Below are positions 16,679-25,250 of a stretch of 64,000 nucleotides of DNA, in pieces (positions within the stretch are counted from its first letter, which is position 1; every line of letters begins with the position of its first letter). This stretch comes from Trichocoleus sp. FACHB-46 (GTDB lineage Bacteria; Cyanobacteriota; Cyanobacteriia; FACHB-46): positions 120,429 through 184,428 of the forward strand of contig NZ_JACJOD010000033.1 of NCBI RefSeq assembly GCF_014695385.1, in the 5' to 3' direction. A model generated the notes under the pieces. That model saw nothing but the letters and a program-made list of their open reading frames with translations, was not told the origin of the DNA and did no database searches. Both the position numbers and the translations under genes were made by a program.

Positions 16679-16966
16679 CTATTCTCCGAGATGCGCGAAC
16701 ATGAAGCCTGCTGCCAAAAACAGCAGACAGAATGGAGCCGCCACCCACTGAACGAGCGGCATAAAAACCACTACTGCAAAAGCACCTGATGCAGTTACTA
16801 CGCAGAGCCGAGATGCCTTGAAAGCGTCTGGATGCACGAGTAAAACTTGCTTCGGAGTTGGAACGTACTTACGAGACATTCTGACTCTCTTGCGAGACGC
16901 AGAACGACTGACTTGCACGCCAGCAGCAGTAGTTGTCTTGGTTGGTTTTGTCTCAGCCTTAACCAT
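16679..16966 (-). CDS. Small basic membrane protein, last gene of the ATPase operon
   Basis: The 95-residue product has a basic N-terminus (SRSASRKRVRMSRK) followed by two closely spaced hydrophobic segments, about residues 53-70 and 73-92, probably a hairpin in the membrane. It follows the 16977-18296 gene by 10 bases. The family is not recognised. Its position suggests that it works with the FtsK/VirD4-like ATPase. Confidence 0.55.
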   Translation of the reverse strand: MVKAETKPTKTTTAAGVQVSRSASRKRVRMSRKYVPTPKQVLLVHPDAFKASRLCVVTASGAFAVVVFMPLVQWVAAPFCLLFLAAGFMFAHLGE

Positions 16967-16976
16967 TGTTGAATCC

Positions 16977-18296
16977 TCAGCCTAGTGTTTCTTGACGCTC
17001 GAAATCGGGGCATGAATCACATCCATAAGGATTCATTCCACAAATCAGCAAATTGCCATTAGCCAAATCACCGCACAAGTGTTTGCAGCCTTTGCAACTC
17101 TCGATAGAATACAAATCTCGATTAGGTAGCTCTTTCACTGTGCTCTTGAGCTGATAAAAAGCTTTCGCGTTTGATGACAACTCGTACAACGCCAGCATTG
17201 ATGTATAGCAGCTCGAACGATGAGTCAAACCCACAAGCTCACGAGTTCTCTGTACCCCAAACCATGCCCTAACAGCAGCTAAGTCTTCTTCGTCAACTCT
17301 TGCAACATCTAATTTGGAATCCCAAGTTTTCCTAACTAAATAGGTTCCGGGAATGTCCCATTTCAGATCCACCAAAGTAAACTCATACGACCTGTTACGC
17401 AGATAGAGAAACCATTTACGGATTTCATCAAATTCTGTTGCAGTGATTAACCGTTGGTCAACCAGCAATGCTAGGGCCTTTTCCCTGTTCTCTTGCGAGA
17501 GGTCGGATTCAGGCGGAAAAACTACATCACCTATTGGATTGATTGGCTCAATTGGCTTTAATAAGCCGAGAACTGCTTTTAATGCAATGTCAGCGAGCGC
17601 GATATTGCCGTCTCTGCGAGCCTCCTTTAGCTCTTGAACATAGGGTTTGAGACAACTTTCATCTACAGATTCATACGCTGGGAGCGCTTTAACTACTTCA
17701 CCCACACAGAGGGCTTCAACTTTCCGCCTTTCTGCGAATAGCTCACAGAGGTTCCATGCAAGCCCGGAGAACGCACAAACGAGTGCGTAAATAGCGCCAC
17801 TTTGCCAGAAGCTTGCAAATTGATGCAAGCCAAAGACAGTAAACACACCAGAGAAGAACGATGCCACGACGCAAGCAAGACCGATCGCTAGTGCATAGCC
17901 AACGAGTCTTTCTACAATCGCAACCCGCACAGTTCTCTTAGCAAGCTGAACACCAAGCCATCTAGCAGCTTGGAACAACGCATACGGAGCAATCGCGATC
18001 GCACCTAACATCACTGCTTTGAACAGGAAGGGTAAGAGCGCCGCCACGAATGCGTGAATTGCAACAACCAGTCCTGCTGCAATTGTTGGAACAACTACAA
18101 CAGCCGCAACACCAGTAGTAACAGCTAAGAAGTTTTCACTACAGAACTGCACAACTTGCTTGCTACGGGCAAGGACTGTTTTAGACGTTTCAGAAGCCCA
18201 TTGCTGAGCTCTCTGTAGGCTAGGAAGCCGTTCAGACAGATGACCAACGAACTGTTGAACACGAGCGAGGCGAGATTGGAAGAAGGTAATTTTCAT
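16977..18296 (-). CDS. Membrane protein with Cys-rich C-terminus, ATPase operon
   Basis: The 439-residue product is read from ATG 18296 because AAGGAG lies 9 bases upstream; the longer frame to 18476 overlaps the ATPase gene end. It has a helical N-terminus, four to five hydrophobic segments at roughly residues 55-180, then a cytosolic helical region. The last 50 residues carry eight or so Cys/His-spaced positions (SCKGCKHLCGD, CGMNPYGCDSCPDF), likely a metal-binding site. The family is not recognised. Confidence 0.6.
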   Translation of the reverse strand: MKITFFQSRLARVQQFVGHLSERLPSLQRAQQWASETSKTVLARSKQVVQFCSENFLAVTTGVAAVVVVPTIAAGLVVAIHAFVAALLPFLFKAVMLGAIAIAPYALFQAARWLGVQLAKRTVRVAIVERLVGYALAIGLACVVASFFSGVFTVFGLHQFASFWQSGAIYALVCAFSGLAWNLCELFAERRKVEALCVGEVVKALPAYESVDESCLKPYVQELKEARRDGNIALADIALKAVLGLLKPIEPINPIGDVVFPPESDLSQENREKALALLVDQRLITATEFDEIRKWFLYLRNRSYEFTLVDLKWDIPGTYLVRKTWDSKLDVARVDEEDLAAVRAWFGVQRTRELVGLTHRSSCYTSMLALYELSSNAKAFYQLKSTVKELPNRDLYSIESCKGCKHLCGDLANGNLLICGMNPYGCDSCPDFERQETLG

Positions 18297-18453
18297 TGTT
18301 GTTACTCCTTCGCCGCGCCTTCCCCCCTTGATCGGGAGTCTCAAGCTACTCGCAAAACGAGTCACTACTCGGCATTTCAGTCGGCAAAATAGCCATTGAT
18401 AGCTTTTGGTAACGTGTTTTGTTTTGGCCCAAGCTTTGATGAGAGCAAGAGGT

Positions 18454-20235
18454 TTATTCATCTTCGCCAACCTCAAGACCGTACTCTCGTAAAACTGTTA
18501 GCAGCTTTGACCATGCTGCATCATATCGGGCACGCTTTTGGGGTCTGCCATTGGTGCTGATGTGTGGTACACCCCAAATGTGCCAAATGATATTTCTTAA
18601 GCTCAACTGCTCCCGATGCAGCTGAATCACGCGATCGCTTAACCAATCGTCTATGTACTGAGCCATTGGATCAGCGAAACCAGGCCAGTCATCGTCACGA
18701 GTTGCAATCCAGCGATACTCTACTAGCGCAATCTTGTAAGCTTGGTTTTCCCCTGGCTTTGCTCCCCAGACTGACTCAATAATCTGCGTTTGGGTTGCAC
18801 CTTGAGATAGCATCTCATTGATGGTTTTGCGCCGACGCTGTGAGTCCGTTTCGCGTTTCAATTCAGATTTCGTTTCGCGTTGCTGAGGGCGATCGCCACC
18901 ATTACCCCCCGAATTAAGACCACCGCTCCCTGAATTGAAACTTGAATTGAAATCTGAAATTGGGCGATCGCTAACAGGTAAATTCCTTATCTGGTCTAGG
19001 GTTTCAGCAAATGGATCGCGATTTCGGGGTTCTGAAAACTCTGAAATATGATCTTCAATTGCCGAAAGGAACTCCTCACTCAGACCTTCAATATTTCGCG
19101 CATCGTTTCGCTTCATTTCGGGATCTACCACTGTTGTAGGTTGGCTTCTCTCAAGCTGCTCGCGCTGTTTTAGCCATTGCTGCCCAGCTCTCGCACCACG
19201 CTCACGAATGTAGGTGAGGTCGGGCGTCACCGCAGGTTTTCTCTCTACCATCACTGGGTATTCTTGCTCTGATAGGAACGCGAGTAGTGGATTTTTCTCA
19301 GGTTCACTGCCACCTAGTGTCCCGGCATACTCGGTTGCAACTTCACCTAAGCGAACATACTTCAAGCACTTACGCAGACTGCCTTCTCCTTCGATTTTGA
19401 GGGCTTTGACCTCGTCGCCTTGCAGCAATAGGATCAGTCTGAGGCCAACTTTGCGAGCCTCACGGAGCAGGAGCTTCAGATAGTTAACAGCCTCTGTGAA
19501 TACGCTCGCGGTCGCCAAGTACTCGTCCAACACAATGTTGTATGTGGGGCGCTTAATCCCTTTCAGTTTGAGCTGATAGCGCTCATCCATCTCCGCAAAG
19601 ATAGTCTTAATCACGGTCGCGACTGACACTTTGTACGTGCCGTCTTCGCCCCTAGGCAGTCGCCCGCTGACCAGGTCATCAAAGGCGATCGCTTCGTCTT
19701 TATCTGAGCCGTAGTTTCGCCCACCAGAGAATACGGGGAGCCCGTGAAAGTCGCCTTCTAGGGGGTCATAGTGAGGCGCAACGACAATTGTGGTGCCGTC
19801 TAACCAGCTCGCCATCCATTCGGCGGTCAGCGATTTGCCCCCGCCAGTCTCGGCGACGACTGCAATGTGAGGATACTTATGAGGTTTGGTGTTGAACAGC
19901 TTCCAGTCAAACAGTTCTGGGGCTTCCTGAATTTGCATTGGTTGAGCGATCGCGGCAATCTTCTTCGCCCAATCAATCTCTTTGGCCTTCCAAGCCAAGC
20001 CAGAGACCATCTTTAGCTCCCGTTCTTGCTCGGTTGCCTGAGCTGCGATCGCGTGCTGAGCACCTGCTGCCATCAGTGCAAATGTGCCCAGCAAAACCTT
20101 AGTGCTAGGGGGCTTGCAAACAATGAAGGCGAGAGCGAGTACCAGCGAACCATAACCGAGCAATCGCGATACAAACAGGCTAGTGCTTGCACTCTTGAAT
20201 AGTCGAATGTAATCCGCTGGTAGAAATCCGCTCAT
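18454..20235 (-). CDS. FtsK/VirD4-like membrane ATPase with C-terminal DNA-binding-like repeats
   Basis: The 593-residue protein has two N-terminal transmembrane segments (about residues 20-42 and 45-62), then a P-loop ATPase with Walker A AETGGGKS near residue 129 and Walker B YNIVLDEY near residue 233, then LILLLQGDEVKAL as the sensor-like strand. The layout resembles FtsK/HerA or type IV coupling proteins that pump DNA. After a low-complexity linker, the C-terminal 150 residues contain two helix-turn-helix-like units (INEMLSQGATQTQIIESVWG and IQLHREQLSLRNIIWHIWG). It would act in DNA transfer, partition or packaging; which one is not shown. Confidence 0.7.
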   Translation of the reverse strand: MSGFLPADYIRLFKSASTSLFVSRLLGYGSLVLALAFIVCKPPSTKVLLGTFALMAAGAQHAIAAQATEQERELKMVSGLAWKAKEIDWAKKIAAIAQPMQIQEAPELFDWKLFNTKPHKYPHIAVVAETGGGKSLTAEWMASWLDGTTIVVAPHYDPLEGDFHGLPVFSGGRNYGSDKDEAIAFDDLVSGRLPRGEDGTYKVSVATVIKTIFAEMDERYQLKLKGIKRPTYNIVLDEYLATASVFTEAVNYLKLLLREARKVGLRLILLLQGDEVKALKIEGEGSLRKCLKYVRLGEVATEYAGTLGGSEPEKNPLLAFLSEQEYPVMVERKPAVTPDLTYIRERGARAGQQWLKQREQLERSQPTTVVDPEMKRNDARNIEGLSEEFLSAIEDHISEFSEPRNRDPFAETLDQIRNLPVSDRPISDFNSSFNSGSGGLNSGGNGGDRPQQRETKSELKRETDSQRRRKTINEMLSQGATQTQIIESVWGAKPGENQAYKIALVEYRWIATRDDDWPGFADPMAQYIDDWLSDRVIQLHREQLSLRNIIWHIWGVPHISTNGRPQKRARYDAAWSKLLTVLREYGLEVGEDE

Positions 20236-20241
20236 GATGTT

Positions 20242-20655
20242 TTACAAGAACAAACTCATTAATGCACTCGCAGAACTAGCGATCGCGATACCCCAGTGCA
20301 GGCCAATTTCAGCAAGTCTGCTCTGCTTAAGCTTCTTGAACTTCACGAGATACCAAGTCAGTACTGCTAGGCCAAATAGAGGGATCGCAAGAAGTACTGA
20401 AACGTAGAGCTTGTAAGGCTCCCAGATAGGCTTAAAGGCTTCTAGAACGAGAAATGTCATCCCAGGCCACACGAGCCATACGGCAACATATCTGCAAAAA
20501 TCTCTAGGGATTTGGGGGAATGCTGCAATCTTGTAGCTGGGTTGCTCTAAGAACGGGAGCTGCTTTTTGAGAAAGTCAGGCGTTTGATCAATGACTTGAA
20601 TGATCGGAGTCTGACTCTGATCCGAGTTGAATTGTGATTGTCCTTGATTTGCCAT
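20242..20655 (-). CDS. Membrane protein with three transmembrane segments, ATPase operon
   Basis: The 137-residue product lies 6 bases before the ATPase gene. It has hydrophobic segments at about 55-75, 82-106 and 116-136. The N-terminal tail contains QTPDFLKKQLPFLEQPSYK, sharing QTPxFLKKQ with the RHH protein at 11710-11943. Its start lies 68 bases inside the upstream gene. The family is not recognised; it is likely a partner of the ATPase. Confidence 0.6.
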   Translation of the reverse strand: MANQGQSQFNSDQSQTPIIQVIDQTPDFLKKQLPFLEQPSYKIAAFPQIPRDFCRYVAVWLVWPGMTFLVLEAFKPIWEPYKLYVSVLLAIPLFGLAVLTWYLVKFKKLKQSRLAEIGLHWGIAIASSASALMSLFL

Positions 20656-20884
20656 TACTCTTGCCTTTACTCTGCTTAGATTTGGGCTTCTTGCTGTCGT
20701 CAGAGCTGAAAAAGTTCAACCAGACTGGAGAAAAGGCGATCGCTATCAGAAGCAGAATAAAGACCCCGGTAGGATCGCCCAATATCTGATCTCTAGGGGA
20801 ACTGAGCATTCCCTGAACCTCTTTCGCATCTTGAACAAGTCGCCCATCAACTGATTCAGCAATAGACTCTGCTGTAACGTTCAT
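20588..20884 (-). CDS. Small single-pass membrane protein, ATPase operon
   Basis: The 98-residue product has one hydrophobic segment (about residues 40-60, GVFILLLIAIAFSPVWLNFF) and a basic Lys/Ser-rich tail ending in an acidic Ser/Asp run. It overlaps the next gene by 68 bases, an uncommonly long overlap. Its reading is supported by strand, spacing and a clear membrane segment, not by family. Confidence 0.5.
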   Translation of the reverse strand: MNVTAESIAESVDGRLVQDAKEVQGMLSSPRDQILGDPTGVFILLLIAIAFSPVWLNFFSSDDSKKPKSKQSKGKSNGKSRTITIQLGSESDSDHSSH

Positions 20885-20905
20885 GAGGATTCCAGGTGAA
20901 ACGAA

Positions 20906-21172
20906 TTATTCCGGGTGAAATCCGCTGACCCAGGTAGCGAACAAGCGAATACTGACAATGGACCCAGGCTGAGCAATTTGATGTCTCTCCAGCAGAAAGT
21001 AGCTCTCTTCAACATGAATGCTGGGGCATTCTTCAATCAGCTTCTCTGCTTTGTCAGCAAGCGCTCTCAACTGAGCAGGTGTGAATGAGAGGTGAATTGT
21101 GGATTGAAGAGATGCCTTTGCCGCACAGCGATCGGACTTAGGAGGAACGGTTTCAGGTTGATGATCGCTCAT
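20906..21172 (-). CDS. Small soluble protein, ATPase operon
   Basis: The 88-residue product overlaps the previous gene by 4 bases (ATGA), the classic coupling arrangement. It has a helix FTPAQLRALADKAEKLIEEC followed by strand-like segments ESYFLLERH and SIVSIRLFATW. The family and function are unknown. Confidence 0.55.
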   Translation of the reverse strand: MSDHQPETVPPKSDRCAAKASLQSTIHLSFTPAQLRALADKAEKLIEECPSIHVEESYFLLERHQIAQPGSIVSIRLFATWVSGFHPE

Positions 21173-21624
21173 GCTGCATCTCCAGCGGTTGACTGAACCG
21201 AATTGCAGCGCCGCCCAGAACCGCGATACTTATTGACACAATTACCGCTATTGCTAGAGTTCGCATAAAATCGCCCCAAGGCAGAAGACTGAAACTGCAA
21301 GCCACGCTCAAAACCTTTCTGCTCGGTTCGTTCTAGTTCGAGCTGCTTTTGCTGCTCTTGAATAATTCCAAAGAGCTTGTCTGCAATGAATCCACCAACC
21401 GAGAGGGCGATCGCTCCCATTAGAAATAGTGGAATCCAGCCAGCGCTACTACCTTCACTCTGTTGTCGAGAGCGGGGCTGAATATCTACAGCATCAGAGC
21501 TAGCTTGCACAACCTGACCTTGAGGAGCACTGACAGCGATCGCGCCATCTTGAGGCAATGGGGTCGCTTTGAGGACTTGACCGTTACCGTCAACCTGAAT
21601 GATCCAACTTTTTGAACTGTCCAT
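21169..21624 (-). CDS. Single-pass membrane protein, ATPase operon
   Basis: The 151-residue product is read from ATG 21624, as the longer frame needs a TTG start. It opens with SSKSWIIQVDGNGQVL, has a transmembrane segment at about residues 83-100 (WIPLFLMGAIALSVGGFI), then a short coiled coil (IQEQQKQLELERTEQKGFE) and a Ser/Asn/Cys-containing tail. It probably positions a coiled coil at the membrane for the ATPase complex. The family is unknown. Confidence 0.55.
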   Translation of the reverse strand: MDSSKSWIIQVDGNGQVLKATPLPQDGAIAVSAPQGQVVQASSDAVDIQPRSRQQSEGSSAGWIPLFLMGAIALSVGGFIADKLFGIIQEQQKQLELERTEQKGFERGLQFQSSALGRFYANSSNSGNCVNKYRGSGRRCNSVQSTAGDAA

Positions 21625-21748
21625 AGTAGATTGGTATTGTCGTTTTTGCACTTTTTCACTGAGTTGAGCGAGTTGCAATCGCTCAACTCTTACTTACACA
21701 AGAACTTGAAACACTAAGAGCGGCAGGGATTGAAAGACTCAATCACTC

Positions 21749-22507
21749 TTAACTCCATCGCTGGTAGACATCGCCTTCTACACTTGATTCGTTGCCCAGT
21801 GTGTGAGGCAAGGCGTGCTGAGGCAGATCAGGTAAGAACTTAAAATCGCTTGCAGTCAGCTTCTTATCAGCTTGATTAACCACGGTCACGACCTGCTGAT
21901 TAAACCCTGTGATCACTTGAGCTAGAACTTGAGAGCCAGCCACCAGCGTTTCAAGCTGAGCATTCAGCATCAATGACAGTTGACGTCTACCTAAGTTCTG
22001 ACCCAGCTCAATGAAGGTCTGATCAGATGCAGCGATCGCCCCGGCTAAGTTCTGCTGAACAGTGGTAATCGCGGCTGCATTGTCTTGCGAGTGGTCAGGT
22101 ACAGCGAAGCTAGACTGAGCAGCCTGAGCTTGCGGTTGCTGAGGCTGTTGAGCGGCTTGACCTTGCGGCTCGCCAAGTTGGGCGCGAATTGCTCTGCGAA
22201 CACTCTGAGCCTGATCAGTTGTAAACGGCTTCTGCAATCCCAGAGTGCCTGCCACTGATTCGATTCGGGCATTCGTAACATCATCTTGCTTGTAGCCCTC
22301 GCGTAACAAGGACATTCGAATGTCTAGAACTTCAAACACCTGAGGGGCAGTTGGATCAGAGTCAGGTTTGACTTGCGCTTGTTGGGCTTGCGTCTGGTCA
22401 ACAGGCTTCTCTGCTTTAACTTCAGTAGTTTTCTTGTCTGCAACCTTAGTTTCGGTTGCTTTAGTTTCAGCCGCCTTAGAGGAGGATTTCTGAGGGGTCG
22501 CTACCAC
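21749..22507 (-). CDS. Low-complexity helical protein, ATPase operon
   Basis: The 252-residue product starts at GTG 22507, set by GGAG 7 bases upstream; the longer frame to 22696 overlaps the upstream gene too far. Residues 1-55 are Lys/Thr/Ala-rich and disordered. Residues about 60-125 are folded, a Gln/Ala/Pro-rich linker follows, and the last 90 residues are helical (ALNAQLETLVAGS-like). It may be a scaffold or adaptor. No family is recognised. Confidence 0.55.
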   Translation of the reverse strand: MVATPQKSSSKAAETKATETKVADKKTTEVKAEKPVDQTQAQQAQVKPDSDPTAPQVFEVLDIRMSLLREGYKQDDVTNARIESVAGTLGLQKPFTTDQAQSVRRAIRAQLGEPQGQAAQQPQQPQAQAAQSSFAVPDHSQDNAAAITTVQQNLAGAIAASDQTFIELGQNLGRRQLSLMLNAQLETLVAGSQVLAQVITGFNQQVVTVVNQADKKLTASDFKFLPDLPQHALPHTLGNESSVEGDVYQRWS

Positions 22508-22841
22508 GTTGTTTCTCCATGTATAAAACTTCAACAAATTTTTTGCCGCCGTTCCAATGAAACAGGCAAGCTTCTTCGAGCTTCCTAAGATCTTTGTGAG
22601 TGTAGAAACTACCACCACTTTCAGTAACAGGTTTGATTTCCTGTGCGTCTCGCCACCTCCAAAAAGTTGTTGTCGAAATAGGTTTGCCAGGAGCAAGGGC
22701 TTCGAGTTTCTGAATTAGCCAGTCGGGCACAGAAAACTCATTTTTAAGGATCTTGCGAAGGTCAGGGGGGATAATTAAGCCTCCGCGAAGTCGCTGTAAG
22801 CGCTTTAGAACATAGGCTTCAGTAAGTAACTCGTGACTCAT
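22476..22841 (-). CDS. Winged-helix, MerR-like DNA-binding protein heading the ATPase operon
   Basis: Read from ATG 22841, it has 121 residues. The stretch FWRWRDAQEIKP then YTHKDLRKLEEACLF and GGKKFVEVLY resembles the winged-helix of MerR-type regulators (helix-turn-helix, wing, then an arm-like helix), though no ligand domain follows. It is the first gene of the operon, and repeated sequences suited to a regulator lie just upstream (22849-22957). An in-frame ATG at 22865 is an alternative start. Confidence 0.5.
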   Translation of the reverse strand: MSHELLTEAYVLKRLQRLRGGLIIPPDLRKILKNEFSVPDWLIQKLEALAPGKPISTTTFWRWRDAQEIKPVTESGGSFYTHKDLRKLEEACLFHWNGGKKFVEVLYMEKQRGSDPSEILL

Positions 22842-22848
22842 TTCAGGG

Positions 22849-22957
22849 TTCCGCGTGAATTCCATGTGAAATTTTTTGTTTCGCGTGGAATTACCTAATA
22901 GAGCCATATTAGGCCGAGTACCTTGCCTAGTCAATAGGTCAAGTACTCGGCCTAATA
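22849..22957. promoter_or_regulatory. Repeated operator-like sites upstream of two divergent genes
   Basis: Two tandem 11-mers, TTCCGCGTGAA (22849-22859) and TTCCATGTGAA (22860-22870), are followed by an inverted copy TTCGCGTGGAA (22880-22890). Further out, a perfect 15-bp inverted repeat, TATTAGGCCGAGTAC (22907-22921) and its complement (22943-22957), brackets a 21-nt spacer. They sit between the ATPase operon and the plus-strand gene at 23006. Confidence 0.6.
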
Positions 22958-23005
22958 AATCAAACTGAAATATAGGCTAGGTACTAGACTTGGTAAAGTG
23001 TTGGC

Positions 23006-23458
23006 ATGGGGAGAAAGAGCAGGGGAAAATCACAAGCGGGGCAGCCTGAAACCAATTGGCCTGAGACGAAAACGGCTCAGGTCAAAACTATGGTGACGCC
23101 TACTGCCAAAGGACTAATTCCTGAGGCTTTGAAGCGCATTGGCCTCAACCTTTCTGAATTTCTTGAGCATTGGTCTCGCGGATTACTTATAGTTCAGTGG
23201 CGTGATTTTTCCATTGCTGAACTAGTCCAAGGATGGAATTTGGAAGAACTAGCGCGAGAATCCTGCCTAACGTTGGAGGAATTAGAGGCGATCGCTAAAG
23301 GTGCTAAGCCAAGTGATACTGCTCTAATTAGATTGGGAGGATTGCTAACCAAACCAGTGCCCAATCAAGATCCCCTATCTACTGAAGACCTAAGGCAAAT
23401 TCGGACCAAAACTTTTCCTCCCGCTCAACCCAAAGTAGGTAACGGAAATGGAAACTAG
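23006..23458 (+). CDS. Small helical, possibly DNA-binding protein
   Basis: The 150-residue product has a basic N-terminus and a helical centre with an HTH-like run: LVQGWNLEELARESCL, TLEELEAIAKGAKPSDTAL, similar to a Cro/CI-type unit. It overlaps the following PAS-like gene by 11 bases. It is divergent from the membrane operon. The role is unknown. Confidence 0.5.
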   Translation: MGRKSRGKSQAGQPETNWPETKTAQVKTMVTPTAKGLIPEALKRIGLNLSEFLEHWSRGLLIVQWRDFSIAELVQGWNLEELARESCLTLEELEAIAKGAKPSDTALIRLGGLLTKPVPNQDPLSTEDLRQIRTKTFPPAQPKVGNGNGN

Positions 23459-24137
23459 TCTTAGCCCTGACTATCTATTGAGGCATTGCCGTTCTATTCC
23501 CAGCGAGAAGGAATTAGTTCTGCATGCCGCTAATGAATTTATTGGGTTAATGCTGACCTGTTATCCCAGCGTTGTAGCTAAGTTGGCTAAGAAGGAGCGT
23601 TGTCAGCAAGCTGTGATTCGTTGGACTGGTTGCAAACGCGATTTTGAAGTCCCAGCTGCTTTTGCTGATGAAGCAGGAGTGCCTGACATTCAGGAAATAC
23701 GCGATTTCAACCAAAGATATTTGCCTACCCCACGTAGTCGAAATCAGCAGATACTGCTGGAAGCAACCTTAAATGACAAACCTACCGGAATCGTCACGAT
23801 TCGTTCTGGGAAAGTTATTTTTATGAACGACTTGATGCCTGCGTTTGTTGGACTGCCTCCAGACGAGATCATTGTCCCTGACATCTATGACCTATTTAGG
23901 GAGAAGGAAGAATACACGCCCGATGATCCGGACGAGTTTAATCAACGGCTTAAAGAAAATCGAGTTCTTGTCGGCAGTTTGACTGCGTTTCGGACCAATG
24001 GTGATTTTGGGGCTTTCGTTGGTACCTATCGCCACGATGTCTGGACGGATGTGCCGCTGCGAGGCGATCGCACTACAGAAGTGGAAGTTCGTATCAGTGA
24101 GTACGATCGGTTTGAACTGATTAAGAGGTTTGCTTAG
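23448..24137 (+). CDS. PAS-like domain protein
   Basis: The 229-residue product has a helical N-terminal half and a C-terminal part resembling a PAS domain (about residues 105-195): GIVTIRSGKVIFMNDLMPAF, then PPDEIIVPDIYDLF and FRTNGDFGAFVGTYRHDVW. PAS domains bind small ligands or mediate contacts. No output domain is present. Its 3' end overlaps the convergent holin gene by 17 bases. Confidence 0.45.
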   Translation: METSLSPDYLLRHCRSIPSEKELVLHAANEFIGLMLTCYPSVVAKLAKKERCQQAVIRWTGCKRDFEVPAAFADEAGVPDIQEIRDFNQRYLPTPRSRNQQILLEATLNDKPTGIVTIRSGKVIFMNDLMPAFVGLPPDEIIVPDIYDLFREKEEYTPDDPDEFNQRLKENRVLVGSLTAFRTNGDFGAFVGTYRHDVWTDVPLRGDRTTEVEVRISEYDRFELIKRFA

Positions 24138-24423
24138 GCTCCTCTTCACCTTCATCGAAATCAGAAGCATTGGGGCCAGGTGCCCACTCAGGGGTGTAAA
24201 CCGGAGTTGCTGCTGCCACTCTTCCTGCAATAGCAGTCCCTCCACCTAGCACGCCTGTGATGCCCACAACAATATTGGCAATTTCTGTTCCGCTTAGGCC
24301 TCTGCCTTCGTCCGCTGCTTTCCCTAGAGGCGGTGCCACAATGGCGATCGCAGGCAGCAAAGCGACCATTGCGCCCCAGAACGTGCGGCTTTGAAAAATA
24401 GACTTAGCTTTTGCTGGGGGCAT
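24121..24423 (-). CDS. Probable holin
   Basis: The 100-residue product begins with a basic segment then FWGAMVALLPAIAIVAP, a first hydrophobic helix, followed by GTEIANIVVGITGVLGGGTAIAGRVA, a second, and an acidic tail. This FWGA-type opening is common in phage holin-like proteins. It would form membrane lesions letting the endolysin at 3702-4493 reach the wall. The two lysis genes are 20 kb apart. Confidence 0.55.
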   Translation of the reverse strand: MPPAKAKSIFQSRTFWGAMVALLPAIAIVAPPLGKAADEGRGLSGTEIANIVVGITGVLGGGTAIAGRVAAATPVYTPEWAPGPNASDFDEGEEEPKQTS

Positions 24424-24590
24424 AATTTTCCTGATGCTGTTTATTTTATTAGAATATTATTATTCTGAAATCACCTGCACCAGTGTAGACGAGCAAACCT
24501 TAGGACGCGAACGGTGAAAGGGTAAAGTCGAGTGCGGGGCTGGTTCTAGGGCGTATCTCTATCAGCAGACCCTTTTCCTGTTGGCTTTTC

Positions 24591-25235
24591 ATGAACCCGC
24601 GTTCTCAAAACTTTCTCACCAGCTTTGTCAATTGGTTTCAGCAAACAGTCCTAGGGAAAAAGCCTAAAGCTACTGCTCTCAAAGAAGTATTCGAGCAAAC
24701 CCTTACAGAATCTGACTTTTTTGAGCATCAGAAATATTTGGGGATGCTGAACAAACTGCAACTCGTTCGTAGTGCAGATCCGTGGGCGATCGCTATGTGG
24801 AAAGCGACTCCACTCACTACCGACCACGCTTTTTTCTATTATTTAGTTTGCTTTGAAATCCCCTATACAGGAAAATCTACGACCTCCATCATTCTCTCAA
24901 CTGGAGTTCGCAGGTTTAACTTGAAGCGAGGACAGGGCAAGAGTTGGGGTAAGCACCAAATTCAGGTAATGAAGGCTGAGCGTCAGTCGGATCAATGGGA
25001 AATTCTCTATTCGCGTAACAGTTCCTTCTTAAATGCAAAATTATCGAGTCAACCATCACTGAATGCGGCGATTGCCATGCGAATACTGGCGCGTCGGCTT
25101 CTCACCGTCTCCTTGAGGAAACTTGATTGGGATGGCTGGGACCATCAGGTGAACGTGGCGATCGCAGGCTGGGGGGAGCTAGAGCCTAGGAGTCCTTCAG
25201 ATAATAAAGACTACTGGAAGCTAGACAAGAAATAA
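24591..25235 (+). CDS. Hypothetical protein
   Basis: The 214-residue product has a helical start (FLTSFVNWFQQTVL) and a mixed alpha/beta body containing WAIAMWKATPLTTDH and FFYYLVCFEIPYTGKS. The latter looks only superficially like a P-loop. I do not recognise the family. It stands alone, convergent with the two-component operon. Confidence 0.5.
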   Translation: MNPRSQNFLTSFVNWFQQTVLGKKPKATALKEVFEQTLTESDFFEHQKYLGMLNKLQLVRSADPWAIAMWKATPLTTDHAFFYYLVCFEIPYTGKSTTSIILSTGVRRFNLKRGQGKSWGKHQIQVMKAERQSDQWEILYSRNSSFLNAKLSSQPSLNAAIAMRILARRLLTVSLRKLDWDGWDHQVNVAIAGWGELEPRSPSDNKDYWKLDKK

Positions 25236-25250
25236 AATGGCCAAGAATTT

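Noticed and set aside
22508..22696. Longer N-terminus of the 21749 gene
   Set aside because: It would overlap most of the upstream MerR-like gene, and a GTG with a good ribosome site lies at 22507.
24841..24900. P-loop-like segment (TGKS) in the 24591 gene
   Set aside because: The surrounding residues do not match GxxxxGK(S/T), and no Walker B is seen.
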